A stretch of 34,338 bases of DNA, from assembly GCA_018435665.1 (NCBI GenBank), contig JAHDND010000164.1, positions 1 to 34,338 of the forward strand, given 5' to 3'. Of the stretch, positions 17,739 to 26,256 are shown in pieces. The translations under genes were made by a program, and so were the position numbers. Below the pieces are notes generated by a model. That model made no database searches. It was not told the DNA's origin and saw nothing but the letters and a program-made list of their open reading frames with translations. The DNA is from Candidatus Thiosymbion sp. GTDB lineage: Bacteria; Pseudomonadota; Gammaproteobacteria; Chromatiales; Chromatiaceae. Position 1 is the stretch's first letter, and each line of letters opens with the position of its first letter.

Positions 17739-18321
17739 TCGCATCGTCGCATTTCAATCGGTAAAGACGGGCGGGCCTGGATCATCGTTTCGACCACTCG
17801 GCATGGAAGGTGCGCGAGCGCAACGCCGTTCACCAACGGCGGTAAAAGATTCGGTGGATAACGGCCGGAATGATGATCAAGCCATTTAATAGGCATTGCC
17901 TCATTCAGCCCGCGATCATCAGATCTCCCCAAGCGTTTCAGGGCTCTAGATGCGGGTAGTTAAAATGTACTACGGGCATAAGATGATGGGCAAGCGAAGT
18001 ACTACCCATTATGGGTCAATGCCTCGCCCCACCGTCCCTGAGCACAGCCAAACCGGCTCTCGCCTATGATGAATTAGGCGACACAACCCATTTCGAAACC
18101 AAACAGGGTGGTATAGTAATAGGCCGATCAGGCTAAGGATGGCTGATACCTTGGCGCTGGCGTATTAACTCTGGATGTCTTTAACACGTGCGTCGGGGGG
18201 AGCCTTTGTCATTACCAAGGGCGCTCGCGCCGGGCGCGCTCCTGGTCATTGGTCATGACTCCGCTTGGCGACCCATGAGTTAAAGAGAACGATTGCGAAT
18301 GACTTACCTGGGGGATGTCTC
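17739..18321. other. Divergent intergenic region with small repeats
   Basis: About 580 bases between the minus-strand ATPase unit and the plus-strand permease, with no convincing gene. It contains a palindrome ACCCAT-T-ATGGGT at 18004-18016 and GTACTAC repeated at 17967-17973 and 17999-18005, 32 bases apart. These may be operator sites for one or both neighbours. Confidence 0.35.
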
Positions 18322-19557
18322 ATGTCCATTGTCCTGATCATATTTCTCGTCGTCTATTTAGGCATGATCCTCGGCCACCTGCCGTGGCTCAGGGTAGACC
18401 GTGCGTCCATCGCCCTAGGCGGGGCCATCGCGCTGCTCGCCACCTCCCTGCTGACGGAGGCCCAGGCGATTGCCAGCGTCGATTTCGGCACCATCGGCAT
18501 GCTCTTCGGGCTAATGTTGATCTCGATCCAGCTCGAAATGGCGGGGGTATACGGGTATCTCTCCGCATTCATCACCCGCATCCGGACTGAGCCGCCGATC
18601 CTGCTCGCCCTGCTCATCGTCCTGGTTGGGACCCTATCCGCCTTTTTAACCAACGATGTCGTGGCGGTGGCGGTAACCCCGGTGGTGCTCTCGATCTGTC
18701 TACACCGTGGCATGAATCCGGTGCCATTCCTGTTGGCCATCGCCTTTGCCGCCAATGCAGGCGCCGTGGCAACCATTATCGGCAGCCCGCAGAACATCCT
18801 GATCGCCGAACGTCTCGACCTTTCATTCGTCGGTTACCTGGGCTATGCGGCCATCCCCGCGGTGCTGTCATTGGGCGTCATCTGGCTCGTCCTGATCGCG
18901 GTTTACCGTGAGCGGTGGCAACTTGCAACGCCGGGTGGGGCGCCGCCCCAAGCGCCCCTGGAGCCGGCCGCCAGCGCGCCGCCGCTCGACCACTGGGAGG
19001 CCTTCAAGGGGTTCCTGATCCTGTGCCTGGTCCTCTATGCCTTCATTTTCACCGACTGGACCCGCGGCCTGGTGGCGGCGAGTGCCGGTGCCGTTATGTT
19101 GTTCAACGCCCGCTTCGCGTCCCGCAGCATGCTCGAACGGGTGGATTGGGACCTGCTGATCCTGTTTGTCGGACTCTTCATCGTCAACGGTGCCATGCAG
19201 GATACCGGGATGCCGCAGCGTCTCGTCGATGATCTAAGCTCGGCCGGATTCAACCTCCAGGATAGTGACGTGCTGTTCGTGGTCAGTGCCATTCTGAGCG
19301 ACATCACCTCCAACGTTCCGACCGTCATGCTGCTATTGCCCTATGCCAGCGAGCCGGAGGCCGGTCCATTGATGGCATTGGCGTCCGGACTCTTCAGCAA
19401 TCTCATCGTCATCGGCAGTCTGGCCAACATCATCGTGGTGGACGCGGTCAATCGGCACGGGCTGAAGATTACCTTCTGGGAGTTTGCCAAGGCGGGGGTG
19501 CCGGTGGCCTTGATCAGCCTGCTCATTGCCTGGGTCTGGGTCAGGTTCCTGATGTAG
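18322..19557 (+). CDS. ArsB/NhaD-SLC13-like ion transporter
   Basis: Inner-membrane permease of 411 residues with about eleven hydrophobic helices, from the ion transporter superfamily that holds ArsB, NhaD and SLC13 carriers. The first half carries the re-entrant segment FLTNDVVAVAVTPVV and then NAGAVATIIGSPQN; the second half repeats the pattern with SDITSNVPTVMLLLP and SNLIVIGSLANIIVV. The paired TND/SN hairpins followed by GSPQN and GSLAN are the known substrate-binding repeats of the superfamily. A GGGGGA lies before the ATG at 18322, preferred to a TTG at 18265. Substrate (Na+/H+ exchange, arsenite or an organic/inorganic anion) cannot be told from sequence; the ion-balance neighbourhood favours antiport, weakly. 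Confidence 0.82.
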   Translation: MSIVLIIFLVVYLGMILGHLPWLRVDRASIALGGAIALLATSLLTEAQAIASVDFGTIGMLFGLMLISIQLEMAGVYGYLSAFITRIRTEPPILLALLIVLVGTLSAFLTNDVVAVAVTPVVLSICLHRGMNPVPFLLAIAFAANAGAVATIIGSPQNILIAERLDLSFVGYLGYAAIPAVLSLGVIWLVLIAVYRERWQLATPGGAPPQAPLEPAASAPPLDHWEAFKGFLILCLVLYAFIFTDWTRGLVAASAGAVMLFNARFASRSMLERVDWDLLILFVGLFIVNGAMQDTGMPQRLVDDLSSAGFNLQDSDVLFVVSAILSDITSNVPTVMLLLPYASEPEAGPLMALASGLFSNLIVIGSLANIIVVDAVNRHGLKITFWEFAKAGVPVALISLLIAWVWVRFLM

Positions 19558-19656
19558 GCCCCCCCTCGATCGCCAAGGTGCAATGACCTGAAACCGCGGT
19601 AGATCGTGCAAGCTGTAGAGGCCACGCCGATTGAAAATCAGTCCAACGGAGTCACC

Positions 19657-20797
19657 ATGAAAATCGCCGCCGATTGCCGTGGAGGAGAAGCAGGTCTGGC
19701 AACGTCCGCCTCAACCGCCGGAATGTACAAGGTGCAAGCCCCTGCGTCGCGGTTGGAACTGCCTCAGATGCTGCTTGCCGGCGGTTACCACCTGCGCCAG
19801 ATCAACGCGATGCGCGCACGCTTCGACGGCCAGGCCGAGCGGATGGTGCTTTCGCTCTTGCTATGGGTGGCCGGACGGCTCACCGACCCCGATCCCGAGG
19901 TCGCGAACGCCGCCGCAGAGGTGCTGGCAAGCCTGGGACTGGAGACGCGACCCATCCCGAGAAGATATTCGCTACGCAAGATCGCGGACGCGACCGGCTT
20001 CCCGCGTGAAACGCTGCGGCGTGCCGCCCGGCAGATCGAGGCTGACGGTTGGATCATGCCCGACACCGAGGGCCAACTGGGCGTCGCCCGGCGGTTCACG
20101 GACTTTACTCTGGGCCGATGGCGCGTCGGAGCTGCTGCCGGATTTCCGCTGGACCGCGGCGCGTGTGCGCGAACTGACCAACTCGGCGACGGCGGCGATC
20201 GGCGCCAGTGTTACCGAGGCCCTGGCCGCCATGCGCGCGTGCCGCGGTGACGAATTGCCCCGGTCCATCCACTGGAAGGTTCCGGCCACCCTGACCGGGG
20301 CACGGCGCGCAACGGCCCTGGTTTATCTGTGTGGATACAACGTGCGGCACCTGGTGCAGATCGCACCCCACTTCAACGGCGATCTGCTGCAGGCGTCACT
20401 GCTCGGGGCGCTTGCCCGCCGCAACATCGCAGCGTTGACACCCGGTGCCGTTAAACCTGGCGAGGACCTTGCAACAGTCCTGAAGCTCAATCAGCCGGCT
20501 AAGCCCCTGATGACCAATCCACAGCGCGCCTTCAATGCCTTCTCGTTGGCGGCCTATCTGGGCATCCCCTACGAAACGACGCGGCGCAAATTGACCCAAC
20601 TGTGCACCCGTGGCTGGGTCGCACGCGACGCAGGCAGGCTCTACTGGGTCTTGCCGCGGACCGGCAATGACTTCAGACAGTTCTATCTCGAGCGATGCGC
20701 CGACATGCTCGCTACCGCCGCCGCAATCGATGCGCTGCTCCAGTCTTCCGCTCCGGCTGCCAGCTCGAACGAGCACACTAACTCAGGCGAGTCGTAA
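19657..20797 (+). pseudogene. Protein with two winged-helix modules, interrupted by a frameshift
   Basis: Coding runs in one frame from the ATG at 19657 (GGAG upstream) to about 20103 and then in the next frame from about 20108 to the stop at 20797; the first frame would otherwise stop at 20250. One extra base within 20104-20110 (TTTACTC) explains it: RRFTDF would join LWADGASELLPDF. The restored protein is about 379 residues. Two helix-turn-helix modules share a pattern, SLRKIADATGFPRETLRR and SLAAYLGIPYETTRR, each followed by a GW[IV] wing, so the protein is an internal duplication. It is probably a DNA-binding regulator; no known family is recognised. It may be a true pseudogene or a sequencing error. 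Confidence 0.6.
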
Positions 20798-21437
20798 TAG
20801 GTACGGTCCAGGAGCCGGCCTCGGCCTTGCGGTGACCGAAGTTCCAGACGTTGATCTCGTCCTGGACGGGCTACAGGCGCGCTTGTGCTTCTTCGTCAAC
20901 CGCGACCGGTCGCAGGGTGATGTCCAGCAAGTTCAATGGCGGTCTCGCCACGCCAAGAAGAGGCACAGGGTAATGCAGCCGAACGGGCTTTTTCAGGATC
21001 AAGGGTAAGTCCCTCTGCTACTGGATCAGTTAGGAGGAGAACGGTTTCTTCCTGACCCCGGTGGGCAAATACCTTGCATCGTCGCCCAACTCCCTTTATC
21101 GTCGCCTTAAACTCGACGCAGCCTGGTTTTTTAGCCTGACCATGGAGGTCAGAATGGGATGCTTCCAAGGGCGCGCGCACCCTGGGAGGCAGTCGGCACG
21201 CTCACCGGGAAGTGACAATGCCTGTCCCTTCCGGACGTTTCTCGCGCCGTGAAAGCCAATGACCCGCCTGCGCAGCGGTAACAACCCCATTCATCCCGCG
21301 GCCAAGTATCGCGGGGGACCCTGCCGGCTATCCTGCCCCTGCCCTGCGCCCAGCTGTTCCGCGCAGCGCTGACCACAGGTAAGCGGGATGCTCCGGGCGG
21401 GGGGAGATAACATCACCATGAAGGAGGAGAAGATCCC
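20798..21437. other. Long gap without a convincing gene
   Basis: About 640 bases between the two-HTH gene and the cytochrome gene. Open frames on both strands are short or interrupted. A minus-strand reading near 20778-20936 looks protein-like (EINVWNFGHRKAEAGSW) but is broken by a TAG and overlaps the preceding gene, so it is at best a decayed remnant. The right end should hold the cytochrome promoter. Confidence 0.35.
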
Positions 21438-22229
21438 ATGAAGCCATCCACCATTCTGGGACTCGCCCTGATCTTTGGCCTGACCGCCAGCCCGCCGCTC
21501 CTTGCCGACGACCCCCTCGCCGCCGCCAGGGAGGTCGAACAGGCCCTGCATCTCAAGCCGGATCTCGCCAATGGCCGGAAGGTCTATCTGGTCTGCTCGG
21601 TCTGCCATCAGCCCGAGGGCTGGGGAACCGCCGATGGGACCTACCCGCAGATCGCTGGTCAATACGCCGAGGTCACCATCAAGCAGCTGGCCGACATCCG
21701 CGCCCGCAATCGAGACAACCCTATCATGCTGCCCTTCGCCATGACCAATTCCCTGACCATCCAGGATATTGCCGATGTCAGCTACTACATCGAGCATTTC
21801 CCCATGGATCCCAACAACGGCGTGGGTCCGGGCACGGATCTGGAACTGGGTCAGCGACTTTACGAGGAGAACTGCGCGGACTGCCACGGCGAGCGTGGCC
21901 AGGGCGTCCCGGAAAAGCACAGCCCCCTACTCCAGGGTCAGCATTACCGCTATCTGGTCCGTCAGTTCGAGCTGATCCGCGACGGCAAACGGCTCAATGC
22001 CGACAAGGAGATGGTCAAGCAGATCCAGACCTTTTCCCCCCGGGACATCGAGGCGGTCATGGACTACACCTCGCGCCTGAAGCCCCCCCTGGAGATGCTC
22101 GCCCTGCCGGGGTACACCAACCCCGACTTTCCCCGTTTCTGGCGCCCCATCACCTCACGGGGGCCCGAACTGGGCATGGGTTCCGGCATGGGCATGGGCA
22201 TGGCCATGGGGATGACACTGACCGATTGA
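21438..22229 (+). CDS. Periplasmic dihaem cytochrome c (c4-like)
   Basis: Secreted class I cytochrome of 263 residues with two haem domains. A signal peptide (cut after LLADD or nearby) is followed by CSVCH (C53, C56, H57) and CADCH (C146, C149, H150). Each domain has a later methionine suitable as sixth ligand. The layout resembles cytochrome c4, which carries electrons to terminal oxidases or from sulfur oxidation. An excellent GGAGGAGA lies before the ATG. Odd feature: the last 17 residues form a methionine/glycine tail with six Met in 13 residues (247-259), absent from ordinary c4 and reminiscent of copper-binding Met-rich segments. It is convergent with sat. Confidence 0.88.
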   Translation: MKPSTILGLALIFGLTASPPLLADDPLAAAREVEQALHLKPDLANGRKVYLVCSVCHQPEGWGTADGTYPQIAGQYAEVTIKQLADIRARNRDNPIMLPFAMTNSLTIQDIADVSYYIEHFPMDPNNGVGPGTDLELGQRLYEENCADCHGERGQGVPEKHSPLLQGQHYRYLVRQFELIRDGKRLNADKEMVKQIQTFSPRDIEAVMDYTSRLKPPLEMLALPGYTNPDFPRFWRPITSRGPELGMGSGMGMGMAMGMTLTD

Positions 22230-22271
22230 GGGCAACCGTCGGCCCCTGGCTGGTCGTCCCCGGAGAGAAGC

Positions 22272-22299
22272 AACCCCGGCCGGGGTCCCGGCCGGGGTT
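22272..22299. terminator. Hairpin between convergent cytochrome and sat genes
   Basis: AACCCCGGCC and GGCCGGGGTT form a perfect 10-bp GC-rich stem around an 8-base loop that can itself pair partly. No T-run is present; it probably stops transcription from both sides. Confidence 0.6.
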
Positions 22300-22308
22300 A
22301 GCCATGGT

Positions 22309-23496
22309 TCAGGTCAGGGACTGGTAATAGTCCATCAGGATCTGGGCGACCTCGGGACGGGAGAACTCCTTGGGCGGGGCGATGCCGGAACCTAGCAACT
22401 CGCGCACCTTGGTGCCGGACAGGAGCACGAAGTCCTCCTTGGTGTGATCCGGGGCCTCGCGCATCATCACCACCCGGCCCAGCTTCTTGGACCAGGCGGT
22501 GTGGTCGGCCTTGAAGATCTCGATGTCGAGGGCGCCCGCCGGGACCTCTTCGTCGAAGATGGTCTGGGCGTCGAAGGCCCCATAGTAGTCACCCACCCCG
22601 GCATGATCACGGCCGATGATGAAATGGGTGGCGCCCATGTTCTGGCGGAAATAGGCATGCAGCACGGCCTCCCGCGGACCGGCATAGAGCATGTCGAACC
22701 CATAGCCGGTGACCATGGCGCTGTTGGGCTTGAAGTAGAGCTCGACCATCTTGCGGATGGCGGCATCGCGCACCGGGGCGGGGATGTCGCCCGGCTTGAG
22801 CTTGCCCAGCAACATGTGGATGACCAGACCGTCGCAGTTGAGGCGCTCCATGGCCATGTGGCACAGCTCTTCGTGGGCCAGATGCATGGGGTTGCGGGTC
22901 TGGAAGGCAACGACGCGCTGCCAGCCGCGCTCGGCGATGTCGTTGCGGATCTCCACCGCGGTGCGGAAGGTGTCCGGGAAATCGTCTTGGAAGTAGGAGA
23001 AGTGCAGGACCTGGATGGGTCCGGACACCGCGAAGCGACCCTGGCTGTTGAAGGTGGCGACGCCGGGGTGCTCACTGTCGCTGGTGCGGTAGACCTTCTC
23101 CGTCATGAAGGCCATCTGCGCATCGCTGACCTCCTCGATGGCCTCCACGTCCATGATCGCCAGGACCGGCTGCCCATCCACGTTCGGGTCGCGGAGAGCG
23201 ATACGGCTGGCGCCACGGATCGCCGCCACGTCCTCCAGCAGGCACAGGACCGGCACCGGGAAGAAGGCGCCATTGGTCATCCGCATGCTTTCGCAGGTAC
23301 CCATGGCATCGGCGACGTTCATGAAACCCTGGAGGGGGGTGAAATAGCCACCCCCCATCATCACCGCGTTTCCGGCCGCCTGGGAACTGATGACCACGGA
23401 AGGCAGGGATTCCGCCTCGTGCATCAAGCGATGATGCGTGTCCGGGTCATAGACAAAGAGCGGCTTGAGCTGGTCGGAACCGACTGGTTTGATCAT
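22309..23496 (-). CDS. sat: Sulfate adenylyltransferase (ATP sulfurylase), homo-oligomeric type
   Basis: Cytoplasmic enzyme of 395 residues interconverting sulfate plus ATP with APS plus pyrophosphate. Active-site motifs are QTRNPMHLAHE and GRDHAGVGDYYG, characteristic of the Sat family rather than CysN/CysD. The length matches the enzyme of purple sulfur bacteria, where it runs in reverse, making ATP from APS during sulfite oxidation. The frame extends to 23577, but the ATG at 23496 with AGGAG upstream and the MIKPVGSDQLKPL beginning is clearly right. The partner genes aprA, aprB and aprM, next to sat in Allochromatium vinosum, are not in this window. Confidence 0.96.
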   Translation of the reverse strand: MIKPVGSDQLKPLFVYDPDTHHRLMHEAESLPSVVISSQAAGNAVMMGGGYFTPLQGFMNVADAMGTCESMRMTNGAFFPVPVLCLLEDVAAIRGASRIALRDPNVDGQPVLAIMDVEAIEEVSDAQMAFMTEKVYRTSDSEHPGVATFNSQGRFAVSGPIQVLHFSYFQDDFPDTFRTAVEIRNDIAERGWQRVVAFQTRNPMHLAHEELCHMAMERLNCDGLVIHMLLGKLKPGDIPAPVRDAAIRKMVELYFKPNSAMVTGYGFDMLYAGPREAVLHAYFRQNMGATHFIIGRDHAGVGDYYGAFDAQTIFDEEVPAGALDIEIFKADHTAWSKKLGRVVMMREAPDHTKEDFVLLSGTKVRELLGSGIAPPKEFSRPEVAQILMDYYQSLT

Positions 23497-23860
23497 CTTG
23501 CGTCTCTCCTGATGGCCCCCGCGCCGCGTGCCGGAACCGTGCCCGATCAGCCGGTGAGCTAATTTTTGAACAGTCATTGTGGCGCCAAGGGGCCACCCGA
23601 TGGCCTTGGGACCGCTAGCGGCGGAAGCCAGGCGCGATCGGCAAAGTTACCACAGCACGGTGGCATCCCCAAGCCTTGACGCCGCCCCCCACGCGACGCT
23701 GACCCCAGGGGCGCGGGTTCGTTCCTTAGCGGGGGGGTGGCAACGCCCGTCTTCCCTGAAGTTGCCTACCGGCCGGTTCGTGGTTCCCGTCGGACCGCCC
23801 CCACCTTGGGGCCGATGGGCTAGAATCGCCCGCCTCGACCCCTGACCAGGAGCAGACCGC
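23497..23860. other. Promoter region between sat and the small gene
   Basis: Divergent intergenic region of about 360 bases. No gene is supported. The sat leader is GC-rich without an obvious -35/-10 pair; nothing else stands out. Confidence 0.3.
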
Positions 23861-24082
23861 ATGCCTTACTTCGTCTACGCCAAGACCGAATCCCCCCTGA
23901 CCTTGAGCTACATCGCCACCTTTGATGCCTATAAGGAGGCCAAGGAACGGGTGCGCGCCCTCCGCCAGGAGCAGCCGCTGTCAGGGGATGCCGCCTATCG
24001 CATGATCTTCGCCAAGAGCATGGGGGAAGCAGAGAAGCTGCTCTCCACGCCCCGGGATGAACGCGTCATCGGTGAGGATTGA
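23861..24082 (+). CDS. Small conserved-looking hypothetical protein
   Basis: Soluble protein of 73 residues (begins MPYFVYAK, ends DERVIGED). A short beta-strand region is followed by a charged helix (YKEAKERVRALRQEQ) and a second helix containing the AKSMGEAEKLL segment. No catalytic motif, cysteine or membrane helix. The ATG follows AGGAG at proper distance, and codon use matches neighbouring core genes, so it is a real gene. I have seen no defined function for this type of protein. It stands alone between sat and the transglycosylase. Confidence 0.7.
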   Translation: MPYFVYAKTESPLTLSYIATFDAYKEAKERVRALRQEQPLSGDAAYRMIFAKSMGEAEKLLSTPRDERVIGED

Positions 24083-24135
24083 GGGGTTTCCGGAATCAGG
24101 CATGAGCCCGCCACGACGAGGGCTCGGGCGGAGGC

Positions 24136-24780
24136 TCAGCCCTTGTTGGCGGAGGTTTGCTCGGCCCAGAGATACTGCAAGACCTTGCGCACGTAGCGCT
24201 GGGTTTCGGGATAGGGCGGGATGCGATTGCCGTATTGGGCGACGGCGTTCTCCCCGGCGTTGTAGGCTGCCAGGGCCAGTTGCAGATCGTTGCCGAACAT
24301 GTCCAGCAGATCGCGCAGATAACGGGCGCCGCCCCGCAGATTCTCCGTCGGGTCGTCGATGTCCGCCACCCGGTAGCGCGCCGCGGTGGCTGGCATCAGT
24401 TGCATGAGCCCGGTCGCACCCGCGGGCGAGACCGCCACCGGGTTGTAGGCCGACTCGGTCCGCACCACGGCGTGCAGCAGTTCCGGGCGCAGATTCTCCT
24501 GGCTGGCGACGAGCTCGATGATCCGTTCATAGCGGGCGCGGCGGGCACTGAGATCCGCCGGAGCGGACTCGACAAAGGGGCGACTGCGGCCGATGGCCAG
24601 GACCTTCGCCGTGTTTTCCTTGGCGACCTTGTTGGCATCACGCTTCCATTCCAGCTTGAGGTCGCCACCCTGCAAGGGGGCATCGGTGAAATAGATCTTC
24701 CCCTCGGCATCGACATACTTGTAGATGTCCGCCCCCGCCGTCAGCGGCAGGATCAGCAGGAGAGGGATGAGTGCGCGCAT
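24136..24780 (-). CDS. Lytic transglycosylase (SLT domain) with DUF4124-like N-terminus
   Basis: Periplasmic murein-cleaving enzyme of 214 residues. A signal peptide (cut after TAGA) leads into a small DUF4124-like domain (YKYVDAEGKIYFTDAP, about 20-40), and then a Slt-type catalytic domain (about 85-205). The catalytic glutamate is E109 in VRTESAYNP; the GATGLMQLMPATA and AYNAGENAV motifs are complete. It cleaves the glycan strand to give 1,6-anhydro-muropeptides, acting in wall turnover. This fusion is common in gammaproteobacteria. Nearby on the other strand is a MepK-like endopeptidase, another wall enzyme, but they are separated by over 600 bases and are not an operon. Confidence 0.92.
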   Translation of the reverse strand: MRALIPLLLILPLTAGADIYKYVDAEGKIYFTDAPLQGGDLKLEWKRDANKVAKENTAKVLAIGRSRPFVESAPADLSARRARYERIIELVASQENLRPELLHAVVRTESAYNPVAVSPAGATGLMQLMPATAARYRVADIDDPTENLRGGARYLRDLLDMFGNDLQLALAAYNAGENAVAQYGNRIPPYPETQRYVRKVLQYLWAEQTSANKG

Positions 24781-25351
24781 ACCACCCTCTTTCTTAACAC
24801 TCTGCCTGTAAAGTTATTTTGACCGCTTCCCGGGTCGGGTCACTTCCAAGAGGGTTAGCATGTTAACCCGAGTCTGCCGGTGAATCCACCGCCGAGACCA
24901 CGGCCTCGTGGTCAGTTGCGCCTCGGCTGGCAACGCCCGCCCAACCGGCCGGCCCGGCCAGGACCGACTGGGATGACCACAACAGGCTGCTTTCGGGGCG
25001 GGCCAGGCCGGATGGTGAAGGTCGGATCCTGCGGGTGTGACGAGGAAGGAGAGTGGGCGGGAGACAGGCAGAGCGGCAGGAAGGGCGGGCGGCGTGAGAG
25101 AGATTCCATCTGTCCACCCCCCCGCAGTGTTGCAGAATGACCATTGGTAGCAGGATTGCGACAATCTGCGCACCGATTTGCTGGGTAATTATCAACTTCC
25201 TGCGAGCGCTAAATTTTCTGGAATCATTCGCGCGATGCCAACATTTACACCACGCGATCGCCTCCTTATCAATCATTTGTTCGTCGCGCTCAGACGACAA
25301 TTTCATTGAATGATACGCCGCGAATTGGTGGCAAATGCATGCAAATTATTG
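24781..25351. other. Intergenic region, no gene supported
   Basis: Open frames here are arginine- and proline-rich and unlike proteins. The left part is GC-rich and the right part, near 25200-25400, is clearly AT-richer and carries the promoter of the following gene. Confidence 0.35.
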
Positions 25352-25379
25352 TTGCGGGACATTTTTTTCTGACTATAAT
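25352..25379 (+). promoter_or_regulatory. Sigma-70 promoter of the MepK-like gene
   Basis: TTGCGG (25352-25357), a 16-base spacer and a perfect TATAAT (25374-25379), about 45 bases before the start codon at 25423. It lies in an AT-rich patch. This is the clearest promoter in the window. Confidence 0.65.
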
Positions 25380-25422
25380 CCCGCCACTCGCTTGATCTGA
25401 ATGACGACTACGGGATAACTGA

Positions 25423-25953
25423 ATGAACCGGCGATACTTCCTCGGCCTCGCCCTATCCGCTATTACGGCCCCCGCCTTCGCCACGAAGAGAACCGCTGAC
25501 AAGAGTCGCATCCTTCAACTGCGCAACGCCCATACCGACGAACGCCTTCGTCTCACTTATCGTATTGGCGACAGTTACCAACGGGATGCCCTCGCCAAAC
25601 TGAACCACTTCCTGCGCGATCACCGCAATGGTGAGAGCACCTATATGGACCCCAAGCTATTCGACCTGCTCTACGACTTGCAGAAACGCATCCACGGCGA
25701 AGAGTGCGAGATCGAGGTCTTCAGTGGCTACCGCTCCCCCAACAGCAACGCCCAGTTGCGCCGGGCCTCGAAACGCGTGGCCCGCAACAGCTTCCACATC
25801 AGCGGCATGGCCATCGACGTGACCTTCGAGGACTGCTCCAGCTCTCGGCTCCGCGAATCCGCCATCGCCCTCGGTCGCGGGGGTGTCGGCACCTATGGCC
25901 GCTCCAGCTTCGTGCATCTGGACACGGGCCCGGTACGGACCTGGCGCGCCTGA
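25423..25953 (+). CDS. Murein endopeptidase-like protein, DUF882 / M15-type (MepK/YcbK family)
   Basis: Exported zinc peptidase-like protein of 176 residues. The N-terminus MNRRYFLGLALSAITAPAFA has a twin-arginine-like start and a good signal cleavage after AFA. The catalytic domain shows SGYRSPNSN, then SFHISGMAIDV (H125 and D132) and FVHLDTG (H165), the expected zinc ligands. E. coli MepK (YcbK) cleaves 3-3 cross-links between peptides in peptidoglycan; length and motifs agree. The gene is monocistronic, with its own promoter just upstream. Confidence 0.88.
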   Translation: MNRRYFLGLALSAITAPAFATKRTADKSRILQLRNAHTDERLRLTYRIGDSYQRDALAKLNHFLRDHRNGESTYMDPKLFDLLYDLQKRIHGEECEIEVFSGYRSPNSNAQLRRASKRVARNSFHISGMAIDVTFEDCSSSRLRESAIALGRGGVGTYGRSSFVHLDTGPVRTWRA

Positions 25954-26256
25954 CGGCCAAGCCTTGATCCCGCGGCCGCCGGGTCCCGCTGGCGGCCGCC
26001 TCCCCCTCTCCGGACCCGCGGGTCCACATACGTTTCCGTTTCCACCGCTACCGGTGCCGGCGACTCATTCGCTGTCCGCGTCCTTCCGACTCCAGTCTCC
26101 CCTGGTCCGCATCCCCTTCATCGTCCTGGCCGCAACGGGTGACGATCGCTCCACCCGGGGGACATGCCGACTTGTCACCATCCCCCTCGCCTTCCTTCGC
26201 CTCCCCTCGCCTTCCTTCGCCTCCCCTAGCCTGCCCTCCCCTTTCCTATCCTGCCC
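25954..26256. other. Pyrimidine-rich spacer
   Basis: Between the convergent MepK-like gene and the Rad50-like ATPase there are 300 bases without a gene. The right part is almost purely pyrimidine on the plus strand and contains a tandem repeat. Confidence 0.4.
26183..26242. repeat. 20-base tandem repeat in a pyrimidine tract
   Basis: CCCCTCGCCTTCCTTCGCCT occurs at 26183-26202 and again, identical, at 26203-26222, followed by a degenerate third unit to about 26242. It lies just past the ATPase stop, so its minus-strand transcript is purine-rich. Confidence 0.65.

Noticed and set aside
20778..20936. Minus-strand protein-like stretch containing EINVWNFGHRKAEAGSW
   Set aside because: Interrupted by TAG, overlaps the end of the two-HTH gene and matches no family I know; too weak to call a pseudogene.
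22444..23562. Plus-strand open frame of 372 codons opposite sat
   Set aside because: Antisense shadow of a very well conserved enzyme; composition is His/Gly/Asp-rich with no protein features.
24863..25306. Minus-strand open frame of 147 codons upstream of the transglycosylase
   Set aside because: Composition changes midway to Ser/Pro/Arg-rich, there is no ribosome site, and it crosses the GC-to-AT transition like non-coding DNA.
26183..26242. CRISPR array
   Set aside because: Repeat units are directly adjacent without spacers.
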